Shown: in pieces, positions 37,627-46,063 of the stretch
How the letters are laid out: each line of letters opens with the position of its first letter
Position numbering within the stretch: the stretch's first letter is position 1
DNA from: Mucilaginibacter sp. OK283
GTDB lineage: Bacteria; Bacteroidota; Bacteroidia; Sphingobacteriales; Sphingobacteriaceae
Direction of reading: 5' to 3'
Length of the DNA: 64,000 nt
Assembly (NCBI RefSeq): GCF_900110415.1
Contig: NZ_FODR01000007.1
Span: forward strand, 124,001-188,000
Program-made: the position numbers and the translations under genes
The notes under the pieces: model-generated
Databases searched by the model: none
What the model was told of the DNA's origin: nothing
Seen by the model: the letters and a program-made list of their open reading frames with translations, nothing else

Positions 37627-37727
37627 GGGGGCTGTAGCATTAAGTGGCGTACCTACGGCACGCAAAGCCCTTCCTTTTGTTTTCTACCGATATTTGACTC
37701 CTACGGAGTCGTTTTGCATGGCTGATT
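37552..37727 (+). repeat. Tandem duplication, copy 1 (3' end of MutS-like gene plus REP)
   Basis: 176 bases: the last 25 codons of the MutS-like gene with its TAG, then the REP element 1. Copy 2 is at 37742-37917 with no gap or insertion between the aligned sequences, about 8% different overall. Confidence 0.9.
37632..37710 (+). repeat. REP-like palindromic element 1
   Basis: Two palindromes: GCGTACC/GGCACGC around TAC, and GACTCC TAC GGAGTC, joined by a pyrimidine-rich stretch with TTTTCTACCGATAT. Four copies occur before the transposase. Confidence 0.85.
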
Positions 37728-37741
37728 TTAAATTAACATCT

Positions 37742-37917
37742 ATGGGGTACCCGGAATCTGTAATTGAAGATGCTCACATCGTAAGCGAACGCATGACGTT
37801 GAAGTATATGGAGTAGGGAGCCTGTAGCATTAAGTGGCGTACCTACGGCACACAAAGCCCTTCCTTTTGTTTTCTACCGATATTTGACTCCTGTGGAGTC
37901 GTTTTGTATGGTTGATT
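37742..37917 (+). pseudogene. Tandem duplication, copy 2 (MutS-like gene remnant plus REP)
   Basis: Carries an intact stretch of 24 codons corresponding to the C-terminus of the MutS-like protein (MGYPESVIEDAHIVS and so on, with D to E, N to H and M to T changes), its TAG and a second REP. The remnant has no start signal and cannot be a gene. Eight of the 75 coding bases differ from copy 1. Confidence 0.85.
37822..37900 (+). repeat. REP-like palindromic element 2
   Basis: Same as element 1, with the second palindrome reading GACTCC TGT GGAGTC, so the stem is conserved and only the loop changed. Confidence 0.85.
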
Positions 37918-37968
37918 CAATTTTTAAAAATGATAGATTCGACTCTTGTATATATAAGTCAGATAAGT

Positions 37969-38036
37969 GACCCCGTCGGGGTCCGATATCGGTAGAAAAA
38001 AATAAAACGTAGGATGCGTGCCATAGGTACGCCACT
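37969..38036 (-). repeat. REP-like palindromic element 3, inverted
   Basis: Reverse orientation. The palindrome reads GACCCC GTC GGGGTC: both stem sides changed together from elements 1 and 2 (T to C and A to G), which supports a folded structure. The other palindrome reads GCGTGCC ATA GGTACGC. Confidence 0.85.
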
Positions 38037-38086
38037 CTTGCTTTCTTTTTTATGAAATTTTTTGTACTATTATAAATCAGATAAGT

Positions 38087-38156
38087 AACCCCATCGGTGT
38101 CTGATGTCGGTAGAAAATGGATAAACATAGGTTTACGTGCCGTAGGTACGCTACTT
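38087..38156 (-). repeat. REP-like palindromic element 4, inverted and partly decayed
   Basis: Same order as element 3. The first palindrome (AACCCCATCGGTGTC) has lost pairing, while CGTGCC GTA GGTACG is kept. It lies 22 bases before the transposase ATG. Confidence 0.75.
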
Positions 38157-38177
38157 ACAAACCAAAATCAACAAACA

Positions 38178-38639
38178 ATGGCCAATACCTATACCCAGAT
38201 TCACATTCAATGTGTTATAGCCGTAAAATTTCGGCAGTCACTCATCAAACCAACGTGGAAAGACGAGTTGCATAAATATATTACCGGAATTGTCAAAAAC
38301 AACGGCCATAAGATGATAAGCATCAATAGTATGCCAGATCACCTGCATTTATTCTTTGGTTTCAGACCAACCCAATCATTATCAGACTTGATGAAAATGG
38401 TAAAAGGCTCATCGTCTGAATGGATTAATAAGGAGAAATTTAGTAATTCCCCATTCAAATGGCAGGAGGGGTATGGAGCGTTCTCTTACTCGCGGTCTCA
38501 TATTAAAAAAGTTGCTTTATATATTGAAAACCAGGAAGAACATCATCGGCATAAAACCTTTTTAGAAGAGTATAAGCAATTTCTTGACCATTTTGAAGTA
38601 GACTACGATGAACGATATATTTTCAAGCCGTTAGAATAG
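38178..38639 (+). CDS. IS200/RAYT-like Y1 HUH transposase
   Basis: 153 residues. The HUH motif is HLHLFF near residue 60, and the catalytic Tyr is in YIENQEEHHRHKTF near 117-130. The N-terminus MANTYTQIHIQCVIAVKFRQ is typical. These enzymes cut and join single-stranded DNA at hairpins. The chosen ATG 38178 matches the family; an upstream start at 38097 would run through the REP. There is no right end: the stop lies 5 bases from the convergent cbpM stop. With four REPs upstream it fits a REP-associated transposase or a 3'-truncated IS200. Confidence 0.88.
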   Translation: MANTYTQIHIQCVIAVKFRQSLIKPTWKDELHKYITGIVKNNGHKMISINSMPDHLHLFFGFRPTQSLSDLMKMVKGSSSEWINKEKFSNSPFKWQEGYGAFSYSRSHIKKVALYIENQEEHHRHKTFLEEYKQFLDHFEVDYDERYIFKPLE

Positions 38640-38644
38640 GCAAC

Positions 38645-38938
38645 TTACTCCCCCTCATACAGTTTCAGCTTATTCCTCAGCCCACGCATATTTTCCTGCA
38701 TTTGTTCAATCCTGTCAAGCATATGGGTTATAGCCTCGATGCCTGCAATATTGATGTCCAACTCGTGCAAGCTAATTATTTTCTGAAGTTTTTTTAATTC
38801 CGACTCGGGAATGAATATGGTTTGGTCAACTTCTTTAACATCAACAAGCCCCGCTTGCCGCAATGAAGTAATAAAAGTGAACTCTACATTATGGTAAACA
38901 CAAAATTCATCGACTGTAATTAGATTCTCCGTTTTCAT
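38645..38938 (-). CDS. cbpM: Chaperone modulator CbpM-like protein
   Basis: 97 residues, MerR-like helix-turn-helix at the N-terminus (ITVDEFCVYHNVEFTFITSLRQAGLV) and a coiled-coil C-terminus, as in CbpM, which binds the J domain of CbpA and modulates it. It lies 5 bases after the cbpA stop on the same strand. The assignment rests on size, context and the N-terminal pattern. Confidence 0.8.
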   Translation of the reverse strand: MKTENLITVDEFCVYHNVEFTFITSLRQAGLVDVKEVDQTIFIPESELKKLQKIISLHELDINIAGIEAITHMLDRIEQMQENMRGLRNKLKLYEGE

Positions 38939-38943
38939 AATAT

Positions 38944-39849
38944 TCAGGATTTTGACAGTTCTTCAAACAGTTGCTTTTGTTTTTCGGTAAGGTTGGTTGG
39001 TATTTTTATATTATAGGTAAGATATAAGTCGCCAAACTCATTCTCTTTTTTATAAACTGGCATACCCTTGCCTTTCAGTTTTACCTTAGTGCCATTTTGA
39101 GTTTCGGGCTTTACTTTAACTTTTACTTTTCCGGTTGGCGTTTCGGCCATGATCTCGCCGCCTAATACCGCTGTATATAAATCAAGATCAATGGTATTAT
39201 AAAGGTTGGCGCCATCGCGTTTAAAACGGGCATCGGCAGGGATATTGAATTTAATAAACAGATCGCCGGCTGGGCCTCCATTTACACCCGGGCCCCCATG
39301 GCCTGCAATTTTTATGGTCTGCCCATTTTCAATTCCCGCCGGGATAGTAATTCGTATATTTTTTCCGTTAACGGTAAGCGTTTGCTTATGTGTTTGCAAA
39401 GTATCCTGTAGGTTCAATTGGAATTCGGCATTCAAATCCTGCCCGCGGTACCCTGTGCGGCGCCCACCACCTGCGCCTCCGGCTCCACCAAACATCGATT
39501 GGAAGAAATCAGAAAAATCTTCGCCTCCGCCAAAGCCGCCTCCAAATCCTTCAAAGCCACCCGCCCCACCATTGCTACGTTGCCGGTTTTGTTGCTGCCT
39601 GGTTTGTTGTTCATATGCTTCGCCATGTTGCCAGTTTTCGCCGTATTTATCGTATTTTTTGCGTTTTTCGGGGTCGCTTAGTACTTCATTGGCCTCGTTT
39701 ATTTCCTGGAATTTTTTATTCGCTTCAGCGTCGTTGGGGTTTAAGTCGGGATGATATTTGCGGGCCAGCTTGCGGTAAGCATTTTTAACGTCTTTGTCCG
39801 AAGCTGCCTTGTCTACCCCTAATATTTTATAATAATCAATAAAAGCCAT
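38944..39849 (-). CDS. cbpA: DnaJ-like co-chaperone CbpA
   Basis: 301 residues. A J domain (about 1-70, HPD in KYHPDLN), a glycine/phenylalanine-rich linker (about 90-130, [19 protein letters not shown]), and a two-lobed DnaJ C-terminal substrate-binding region (about 135-295). There is no zinc-finger domain, so it is the CbpA type rather than DnaJ. It stimulates DnaK. It forms an operon with cbpM. Confidence 0.93.
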   Translation of the reverse strand: MAFIDYYKILGVDKAASDKDVKNAYRKLARKYHPDLNPNDAEANKKFQEINEANEVLSDPEKRKKYDKYGENWQHGEAYEQQTRQQQNRQRSNGGAGGFEGFGGGFGGGEDFSDFFQSMFGGAGGAGGGRRTGYRGQDLNAEFQLNLQDTLQTHKQTLTVNGKNIRITIPAGIENGQTIKIAGHGGPGVNGGPAGDLFIKFNIPADARFKRDGANLYNTIDLDLYTAVLGGEIMAETPTGKVKVKVKPETQNGTKVKLKGKGMPVYKKENEFGDLYLTYNIKIPTNLTEKQKQLFEELSKS

Positions 39850-40075
39850 GATTGGTTGATGTGTAACTTATTCTAAATAACTGTATAAAGATAAGATGGT
39901 TTTCAAATAATCCGGCATTATAAACGGTCAACATTTGGTTATATATTCTAATTATATCACGCGGTTGTTTTTACCAGATTTGTAATGCCGCCAAACATCG
40001 GGATCGTTTTACCTGGGATTGAATAGCGATGAAAGAAAAAATATAAAGTTTAAAATAGTAGTGTAAATTTGATAC

Positions 40076-40411
40076 ATGCAAAACCAATTTTTTCACCTAT
40101 TTAGCGATATCAAAACCAAAGAGATTGCGCCGGGATATTTTTCAAAACTGATCCACACTAATTCCAACACCATAAATTTTATTGAAGTAAAGGCTGGGAT
40201 ATCTTTACCGATGCATAAACACGTACACGAACAATCTTCGTTTGTGCTGGAAGGCAAATTTGAGCTTACTGTTGATGGTATTCCGCAGGTGTTAGATCCC
40301 GGGATGTTTGCAATCATCCCATCAAATATTGTGCATGGTGGTACCGCTGTTACTGATTGCAAACTAATTGATATTTTTAGCCCTGCCCGCGAGGATTATA
40401 AATTATTGTAA
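40076..40411 (+). CDS. Cupin-domain protein
   Basis: 111 residues, one small cupin barrel: ISLPMHKHVHEQSSFVLEGKFEL (His cluster for metal, about 42-64) and FAIIPSNIVHGG (second motif). No signal peptide. Metal-binding and enzymatic role cannot be told; such proteins are often isomerases, dioxygenases or regulators. Nothing in the neighbourhood points to a pathway. The next gene is 67 bases away. Confidence 0.85.
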   Translation: MQNQFFHLFSDIKTKEIAPGYFSKLIHTNSNTINFIEVKAGISLPMHKHVHEQSSFVLEGKFELTVDGIPQVLDPGMFAIIPSNIVHGGTAVTDCKLIDIFSPAREDYKLL

Positions 40412-40478
40412 GCGGTTAATTTTGTTAGGGATTTATTGCTGTAAATACTAAGTTTGCCCTCCCAAAAAACAACATACT

Positions 40479-40988
40479 ATGCCAATAACCAAAGCAACGC
40501 TTACCGACGTAGCCGAACTAAATATATTAATTAATAGTGCCTACCGGGGCGAAGAATCAAAAAAAGGCTGGACTACAGAAACAGACCTGGTTGGCGGTAT
40601 CAGGATTGATGAACCGATGTTGATTGATTACCTGAATAACGATGCCATCACTATTTTAAAATATACCAACACAGATGGCAAGATCATAGGTACGGTATAC
40701 CTTGAAGTTAAAGGGGACAAGTTATACCTGGGTATGTTTAGCGTATCGCCGGCGCTGCAAAACGGGGGAGTGGGCCGCGCTTTAATTGAGGAGGCCGAAG
40801 TTATTGCAAAGCGACTTAACCTCCATACCATCAGCATGACGGTAATACGTAGCCGCAAAGAGTTGATTAGCTGGTATGAGCGGCGCGGTTACGCATTCAC
40901 GGGCGAAATTCAGCCATTTCATGATCACGGCCGTTTTGGAGCACCAAAAGAATTGATAGAACTTATTGTAATGGAAAAAACGGTTTAA
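40479..40988 (+). CDS. GNAT-family N-acetyltransferase
   Basis: 169 residues. The GNAT core is visible: LGMFSVSPALQNGGVGRALIEEAEVIAK (about 87-114), containing the acetyl-CoA pyrophosphate-binding loop (Q-x-x-G-x-G/A type), and SMTVIRSRKELISWYERRGYAF near 118-139. The acceptor substrate is unknown. Its stop overlaps the stop of the convergent chloramphenicol-acetyltransferase-like gene by a few bases. Confidence 0.88.
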   Translation: MPITKATLTDVAELNILINSAYRGEESKKGWTTETDLVGGIRIDEPMLIDYLNNDAITILKYTNTDGKIIGTVYLEVKGDKLYLGMFSVSPALQNGGVGRALIEEAEVIAKRLNLHTISMTVIRSRKELISWYERRGYAFTGEIQPFHDHGRFGAPKELIELIVMEKTV

Positions 40989-41614
40989 GCGCCGTTATTC
41001 ATTAGTTGCTGAAAACTATCAATAAACTGGCCCACGTGTAAGCCATCTACCAGGGCGTGATGTACATGGATAGATACAGGCATTGATCTTTTGCCATCCT
41101 CTTGTATTGTCATTTTGCCAAAGGAGATCTTGGGGCAGCTATCTTCAATACCAAACATCCGGGCATGCGATATACTGGTAAAGTCGATCCACGGTAATGA
41201 CGAAAACCGGATGATATTGGTTGCCGAAGAGCGTACCAGCTCATTGGATTGTTGCACCTGCTCAACCTCCTGATTGGCGGCAACTATAAATTCATCAAAT
41301 GAAGGCGCGTATGGAAACGATCCGAAGCCGAATGTGCCATTTGTACGCCCAACGGTTGATCCTCCGTCTACCTGATCGTGGATGTATACTTCATCACCTT
41401 CGATGCGATAAGTAAATTCGGCTATTTTTTGCGAAGCAGCTAACGCAAGGTACATGGTGTATAAAAAGAATGATGCCTTTTTTTCTTTGGCAAATACGTA
41501 CGCGGCTGTACAATCCATAATTACGGTTACACCGTAATAAGGCTCGTCAAATTGCTTAAAGAAAAGAAAATGTTCTTTGCGTACCCAGGTATCAAGATCT
41601 AATTTTTTCTTCAT
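40985..41614 (-). CDS. Chloramphenicol acetyltransferase-like protein (CatA type)
   Basis: 209 residues with the CAT fold. The catalytic His lies in VHHALVDGLHVG near 185-196, and the N-terminus WVRKEHFLFFKQFDEPYYGVT matches. Many chromosomal members have not been shown to give resistance, so activity on chloramphenicol is not assumed. It overlaps the HAD gene start by 4 bases (ATGA), so both are in one operon. Confidence 0.88.
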   Translation of the reverse strand: MKKKLDLDTWVRKEHFLFFKQFDEPYYGVTVIMDCTAAYVFAKEKKASFFLYTMYLALAASQKIAEFTYRIEGDEVYIHDQVDGGSTVGRTNGTFGFGSFPYAPSFDEFIVAANQEVEQVQQSNELVRSSATNIIRFSSLPWIDFTSISHARMFGIEDSCPKISFGKMTIQEDGKRSMPVSIHVHHALVDGLHVGQFIDSFQQLMNNGA

Positions 41615-42300
41615 CCTTTTACCGATGATAAAATATCTGTAAGCTTATCGGCCTGCATGAATTTTTCATGACTTAAGCTTGTCTCCACATGTTCATGTGC
41701 CCAGGTGGTATGATAGGGTACATGTATAGCATATCCGCCAATATTCAACACCGGCATTACATCCGATTTAAGGGAATTGCCCACCATCATAAACTCTTCA
41801 GGGTTGATATCCAGGTGTTTTATCAGTTTAATATAATCATCTTCCTTTTTATCGCTCATAATCTCGATATGGTGAAAATAATGCGCCAGGCCCGATTTTT
41901 TTAGTTTACGTTCCTGGTCAAGCAAATCGCCTTTTGTGGCTACAACCAGGCGATAATCAGTTTTTAGCGTTGATAAAACGTGCTCCACGCCATCCAGCAG
42001 TTCAATAGGCTCATTAAGCATCTCTCGCCCATATTGTAAAATAATGTTGATGGTATCAATACCAATCTTATTGTCTGATATTTTTAATGCGGCTTCAATC
42101 ATACTCAGGATATAGCCTTTTATGCCATAACCATAAAGAGGGAGGTTATCAACCTCTACCTTAAAAAGCTCCTTTGAAATATCATGTTCGGGCAAAAAAT
42201 CTTCCAGCAGGCTGCAAAACTTTCTCTCTGTATTCTGAAAATAAGGTTCGTTAACCCAAAGGGTATCGTCGGCATCAAAAGCGATAACTTTTAATTTCAT
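41611..42300 (-). CDS. HAD-family hydrolase
   Basis: 229 residues from the ATG at 42300, as MKLKVIAFDADDTLWV is the HAD motif I (two Asp). Motif II is VVATKGD and the motif IV region is MMVGNSLKSDVMP. A helical cap follows motif I. A phosphatase on a small molecule is likely. A longer ORF to 42399 adds sequence read from the dispersed 44-base repeat and is not used. It is first of a two-gene operon with the CAT-like gene. Confidence 0.88.
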   Translation of the reverse strand: MKLKVIAFDADDTLWVNEPYFQNTERKFCSLLEDFLPEHDISKELFKVEVDNLPLYGYGIKGYILSMIEAALKISDNKIGIDTINIILQYGREMLNEPIELLDGVEHVLSTLKTDYRLVVATKGDLLDQERKLKKSGLAHYFHHIEIMSDKKEDDYIKLIKHLDINPEEFMMVGNSLKSDVMPVLNIGGYAIHVPYHTTWAHEHVETSLSHEKFMQADKLTDILSSVKG

Positions 42301-42641
42301 GGTAATTGGTAAACTGATTGCAATAATAACGATACCGCTTGAATTATTTGACAAAATTGCATTAATGGCAGTGCAAACGCATCTAAGTTGGGTTAACATA
42401 ACTTAACACATTTCAGGAAATATATTTATAAATATCTAATAATCAGTACTTTGTAATTCAGATAAGGTTAACATTAAACTGATGTTTTGCCAAATTTAAA
42501 CGCATCAATTTTTGAGCCTATTAGTGGCCAAAATAGGTACCAAACAGATTTAAATCTTTTAGTAAGAAGCAGGTAATAAACACAAAGTAAGCAATATCTT
42601 TTTTAATAATCCGGTAACCTTTTTTTCAAAAACTGGTCTCC
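42301..42641. other. 341-bp gap with one copy of the 44-base dispersed repeat
   Basis: Contains the repeat at 42373-42416 and an AT-rich stretch; no other feature is supported. It must hold the promoters of the HAD operon (left) and the DUF1493-like gene (right). Confidence 0.5.
42373..42416 (+). repeat. 44-base dispersed repeat, copy 1
   Basis: Begins GCAAACGCATCTAAGTTGGG and ends CACATTTCAG, with a TTAACATAACTTAA inverted motif inside. 43 of 44 bases match the reverse complement of 55958-56001. Beyond it both copies go on into AT-rich sequence sharing TTTATAAATATCT. Confidence 0.9.
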
Positions 42642-43064
42642 ATGATGCAACCTTTGTTTTTAAAACAACGTCCTATAACCAACATGATCAAAACTATTCA
42701 ATTAATGGAAGAGATACTGCCCCCTTTAAAAGAATTTATTGTTGATTATTGCAGCCGCTACAAAATTCGCAGTGTAGACCCCGGTAGCCTTTGCCTTGAA
42801 ACCAGCCTCGATCTTGACCTCGATATTTTTGATATCGAAATAGACCTCTTCCTGGCCGATTTTACCGATCAGTTTAAAATAGACCAATCTAAATTTACCT
42901 GGTACAAATACGGGTACCCCAAAGGTTCAACCCGGGTAAGGATGATAAAAATGGTGTTTGGGTATAACAGCACCTGGGTAAAGCAACTTGCACATTACTG
43001 TTACAAACCCAAGTTTAAAGTGCGCAATTTGCAGGACGCCGTTATAACCGGTATGTTGGTGTAA
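42642..43064 (+). CDS. DUF1493-like small protein
   Basis: 140 residues. After LPPLKEFIVDYC comes SLCLETSLDLDLDIFDIEIDLFLADFTDQFKID (about 47-79), a helical pattern with an acidic stretch reminiscent of acyl-carrier-like DUF1493 proteins, although the conserved Ser arm is not obvious to me. The start is uncertain: MMQ at 42642 is used, but MIKTIQLMEEIL 14 codons later is also possible. No operon partner. Confidence 0.55.
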   Translation: MMQPLFLKQRPITNMIKTIQLMEEILPPLKEFIVDYCSRYKIRSVDPGSLCLETSLDLDLDIFDIEIDLFLADFTDQFKIDQSKFTWYKYGYPKGSTRVRMIKMVFGYNSTWVKQLAHYCYKPKFKVRNLQDAVITGMLV

Positions 43065-43147
43065 TTGCAAAAGCCCGCCGATCGGGACTGAAAAAGTCTG
43101 CATTGCAGCCGCAAATAGGGTATCACCTAAAATATTTTTGCTTTGTG

Positions 43148-43369
43148 TTAAAGATCAGTAGCCCTGGTATGGGTACGCTTTACATAATTACGGATATCGA
43201 GCACAATACCAGCGAAGAAGTAGAATATAAGGGGGAAACCTACCGCTAAAAACGATGAATAAATAAAAAACAAACGGATTTTGGCTATCGAAATGTTGAA
43301 TTTTTCGCCCAGGTATGTACATACACCGAAGGAGTAGCGTTCAAAAAAAGTTAATATTCTTTGTAGCAT
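43148..43369 (-). CDS. PspC-domain membrane protein
   Basis: 73 residues with one PspC-like domain: LGEKFNISIAKIRLFFIYSSFLAVGFPLIFYFFAGIVLDI, where a short amphipathic helix is followed by a transmembrane region (about 30-62). PspC proteins act in envelope stress. It lies one base after the DUF2851 gene on the same strand, so it is cotranscribed; a Bacteroidota pattern rather than the phage-shock operon of Proteobacteria. Confidence 0.82.
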   Translation of the reverse strand: MLQRILTFFERYSFGVCTYLGEKFNISIAKIRLFFIYSSFLAVGFPLIFYFFAGIVLDIRNYVKRTHTRATDL

Positions 43370-43370
43370 G

Positions 43371-44657
43371 TCAGCTGAGCTTTAATATTTTATTACCAAC
43401 GCCACATTGCAGGCATTTCTTGTAATTACAATAGTTATTTTTTAGTTCGATCAGTGCCTGCGATTCAAATGCATTGGTAATTTTCACCCCTAAGTTAACA
43501 AAATCTGCGGTAATATTGTTCTTTTCGGCCGGTAAATTTTCTAAAAGTTTTAGTGCGCGGCTAATATAATATTGCTGCTGGTGGTGTTTGCCATGGCTAA
43601 ACAAGAACAAGGCAAGGGTATTGCTAAGCAATATATCAACCGAAGCCGCTCCCATAACTTTAGGCAATGGTTTTGAAACTACATCAAAACGGTAATGATT
43701 GTCCCAATACTCGTTTGTTTTAATGGATGCAAACAGGTTGCGTAAGGCATCGATATCCTTTATCTCCAATATCTTCGAAAACAAGTGATTGGCACTAACA
43801 ATCAGCGCGGCAAATTGGGCAAGCCTGATGGTTGGGAAATTTGGAGGCCTTAAGCGCATAAATTTCCACAAATGGTTTTCTATTGGTTTAAGGCTGTATT
43901 TTTTTCGCAGGTAATCATATTCCTTTTTTAACTTAACGGGATAGTCATCGCTCAGGTCGCCCTCTAAAAAACCTGCCTGGCCAAATATGAGCGCTTCAAT
44001 TTGCATCGGGTTATTCTTGTTTTTGGCCAACGTAAGCTGTGGCAACGATTTTGCGAGCAGTTCAAAGGGCAGGGCATTTGTTTTAAATCCAAAATTGGCG
44101 GCTAAAAACTGGTAAAACGTTTCTTCCCAATCCCCACGGTTAATGGTAAGGGCGGCTATTACGGCAGTTGATTTTTTTTCCAGCCGTTCCACCAAAACAC
44201 GGGTAAGCCAGTTGTGCATAATTAGGCGGTCAACTGCACCAATACTTGCTTCACATGGTATGATAGTTTGGTTGCCGAATATCATCTGGTGATAACGGCC
44301 ATATAATTCGGCCGGTACCCTGTCATTTAATTGCAGCGTAGGAACTGTTCGCCCATTGTTCAGTTTTAACGGTAAATCGTTGTTATAAACAACATGCAAA
44401 ATCACATTATTATAAGCTTCATCGGTGGTGTGTCCGTGCTTTTGCCAATCGGAAGCCGAAAGATGTACTTCCACATTTCCAGCCCAAAGCGTTTCTCCAA
44501 TTTTAATCCGGGCGTTATGAAAATCGGGGCCGGAATCGCTGTTGTGAATACCCGTGGAGAATATTTCCAGTGCCTCGCCATCTTCCGTTCGCAAATCTGA
44601 ACGGTCAAACAGACGGAATTTCCATACGTAATGCAAAAAATCTTCGGTAAAAAGCAT
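43371..44657 (-). CDS. DUF2851 family protein
   Basis: 428 residues. Seen: SGPDFHNARIKIGETLWAGNVEVHLSASDW near 38-67, then HGHTTDEAYNNVILHVVY, and a C-terminal CNYKKCLQCGVGNKIL with three cysteines. It matches DUF2851, common in Bacteroidota, with no known function. The His and Asp positions suggest a nuclease-like fold, as inference only. It precedes PspC by one base. Confidence 0.8.
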   Translation of the reverse strand: MLFTEDFLHYVWKFRLFDRSDLRTEDGEALEIFSTGIHNSDSGPDFHNARIKIGETLWAGNVEVHLSASDWQKHGHTTDEAYNNVILHVVYNNDLPLKLNNGRTVPTLQLNDRVPAELYGRYHQMIFGNQTIIPCEASIGAVDRLIMHNWLTRVLVERLEKKSTAVIAALTINRGDWEETFYQFLAANFGFKTNALPFELLAKSLPQLTLAKNKNNPMQIEALIFGQAGFLEGDLSDDYPVKLKKEYDYLRKKYSLKPIENHLWKFMRLRPPNFPTIRLAQFAALIVSANHLFSKILEIKDIDALRNLFASIKTNEYWDNHYRFDVVSKPLPKVMGAASVDILLSNTLALFLFSHGKHHQQQYYISRALKLLENLPAEKNNITADFVNLGVKITNAFESQALIELKNNYCNYKKCLQCGVGNKILKLS

Positions 44658-44764
44658 GCTTTAAATATAGTGAGTAGTTGATTTAGTTAGATTAGGCTGA
44701 TTAAATTTTTTGTACGATAATTTGATTATGGTACATTTATACGTTTACCTTTTTTAAGCAAAAT

Positions 44765-46063
44765 ATGACTAATACATCCCATGTTACCGTTAAAACAACA
44801 GGCGACCGTATCAAATCAATAATTGGCGGATCGTTAGGAAACCTGGTTGAATGGTACGATTGGTATGTGTACTCTGCATTTTCGCTTTATTTCTCCAGCT
44901 CGTTTTTTCCCAAAGGCGACCAGACAGCCCAACTATTAAATACCGCAGGTGTATTTGCCCTTGGCTTCCTGATGCGGCCGATAGGCGGGTGGCTGATGGG
45001 TACATATGCCGATAAACATGGTCGTAAAAAGGCGCTAACCATATCGGTGCTGCTCATGAGCCTTGGCTCGCTTATTATTACCATAACGCCTGGTTACAAA
45101 ACTATTGGTGTTGCTGCGCCGTTGCTGTTGGTGCTGGCCCGTGTTATACAGGGCCTGAGTGTTGGCGGCGAATATGGTACAAGCGCAACTTATTTAAGCG
45201 AAATGGCAGGCCGCAAACACCGGGGTTTTTATTCCAGCTTTCAATATGTAACCCTCATTATGGGCCAGCTGCTTGCCCTGGGATTATTGGTTTTATTGCA
45301 ACGAATATTTTTAACTGAGCAACAGTTACATGACTGGGGCTGGCGCATCGCTTTCGGTATCGGAGCATGTCTGGCTGTGATTACTATGTACCTGCGCCGT
45401 AGTTTGCAGGAATCCGCGTCCTTTGCTAAAGAAAAACCCAGTACAATAAACGGTACTATTGCCGAACTGGCCAAACATCCAAAGGCTGTGCTTACAGTTA
45501 TAGGCCTTACGGCAGGAGGTACATTGGCATTTTACACGTTTACAACGTATATGCAAAAGTTCCTGGTAGATACATCTGGTTTTAGCAAAGCCGAAGCTAC
45601 CTTAATTTCAAGCCTTACTTTACTGGTTTTTATGCTGATACAGCCGCTATTTGGATTGTTATCTGATAACATCGGGCGCAAACCATTGCTGATAGGTTTT
45701 GGCATTTTAGGTACAATAACCACTATCCCGATACTCACATTGCTGGGAGGCACAAAAGACGGCTGGATTGCCTTCGGCCTTATTTTGGCAGCGCTTATTA
45801 TTGTAAGTGGGTATACCTCTATTAATGCTGTTGTAAAGGCAGAACTTTTCCCGGCAAATATCCGGGCGCTTGGTGTTGGTTTCCCGTATGCCATTGCAGT
45901 ATCTATATTTGGCGGGTCGGCCGAATACATTGCTTTAGGTTTTAAAACGGTGCATCACGCCCAATGGTTTTACTGGTACGTAACCGTGTGCATAGCTTTA
46001 TCATTAGCGCTGTATATTACCATGAGGGATACCCGGAAACACTCGAAGATGGAGGAGGATTAA
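44765..46063 (+). CDS. MFS transporter, metabolite:H+ symporter (MHS) type
   Basis: 432 residues, 12 predicted transmembrane helices. Seen: GSLGNLVEWYDWYVYSAFSLYFSSSFFP at the N-terminus, PIGGWLMGTYADKHGRKKAL near 77-96, ARVIQGLSVGGEYGTSATYL near 126-145. These match the alpha-ketoglutarate/citrate-type MHS group. The substrate is likely a small organic acid but not determined here. No catabolic gene is adjacent. The next gene across a 576-base gap is also an organic-acid carrier. Confidence 0.88.
   Translation: MTNTSHVTVKTTGDRIKSIIGGSLGNLVEWYDWYVYSAFSLYFSSSFFPKGDQTAQLLNTAGVFALGFLMRPIGGWLMGTYADKHGRKKALTISVLLMSLGSLIITITPGYKTIGVAAPLLLVLARVIQGLSVGGEYGTSATYLSEMAGRKHRGFYSSFQYVTLIMGQLLALGLLVLLQRIFLTEQQLHDWGWRIAFGIGACLAVITMYLRRSLQESASFAKEKPSTINGTIAELAKHPKAVLTVIGLTAGGTLAFYTFTTYMQKFLVDTSGFSKAEATLISSLTLLVFMLIQPLFGLLSDNIGRKPLLIGFGILGTITTIPILTLLGGTKDGWIAFGLILAALIIVSGYTSINAVVKAELFPANIRALGVGFPYAIAVSIFGGSAEYIALGFKTVHHAQWFYWYVTVCIALSLALYITMRDTRKHSKMEED

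Larger units (their letters stand above)
37627..38177. other. 551-bp REP region between the MutS-like gene and the transposase
   Basis: Contains the duplicated tail of the MutS-like gene, two direct REP copies and two inverted ones, detailed separately. No further gene is supported. Confidence 0.7.

Noticed and set aside
38097-38177. N-terminal extension of the transposase
   Set aside because: It reads through a REP palindrome; the family begins at MANTYTQIH (38178).
42301-42399. N-terminal extension of the HAD hydrolase
   Set aside because: The extra residues come from the dispersed 44-base repeat. HAD motif I follows the ATG at 42300 directly.
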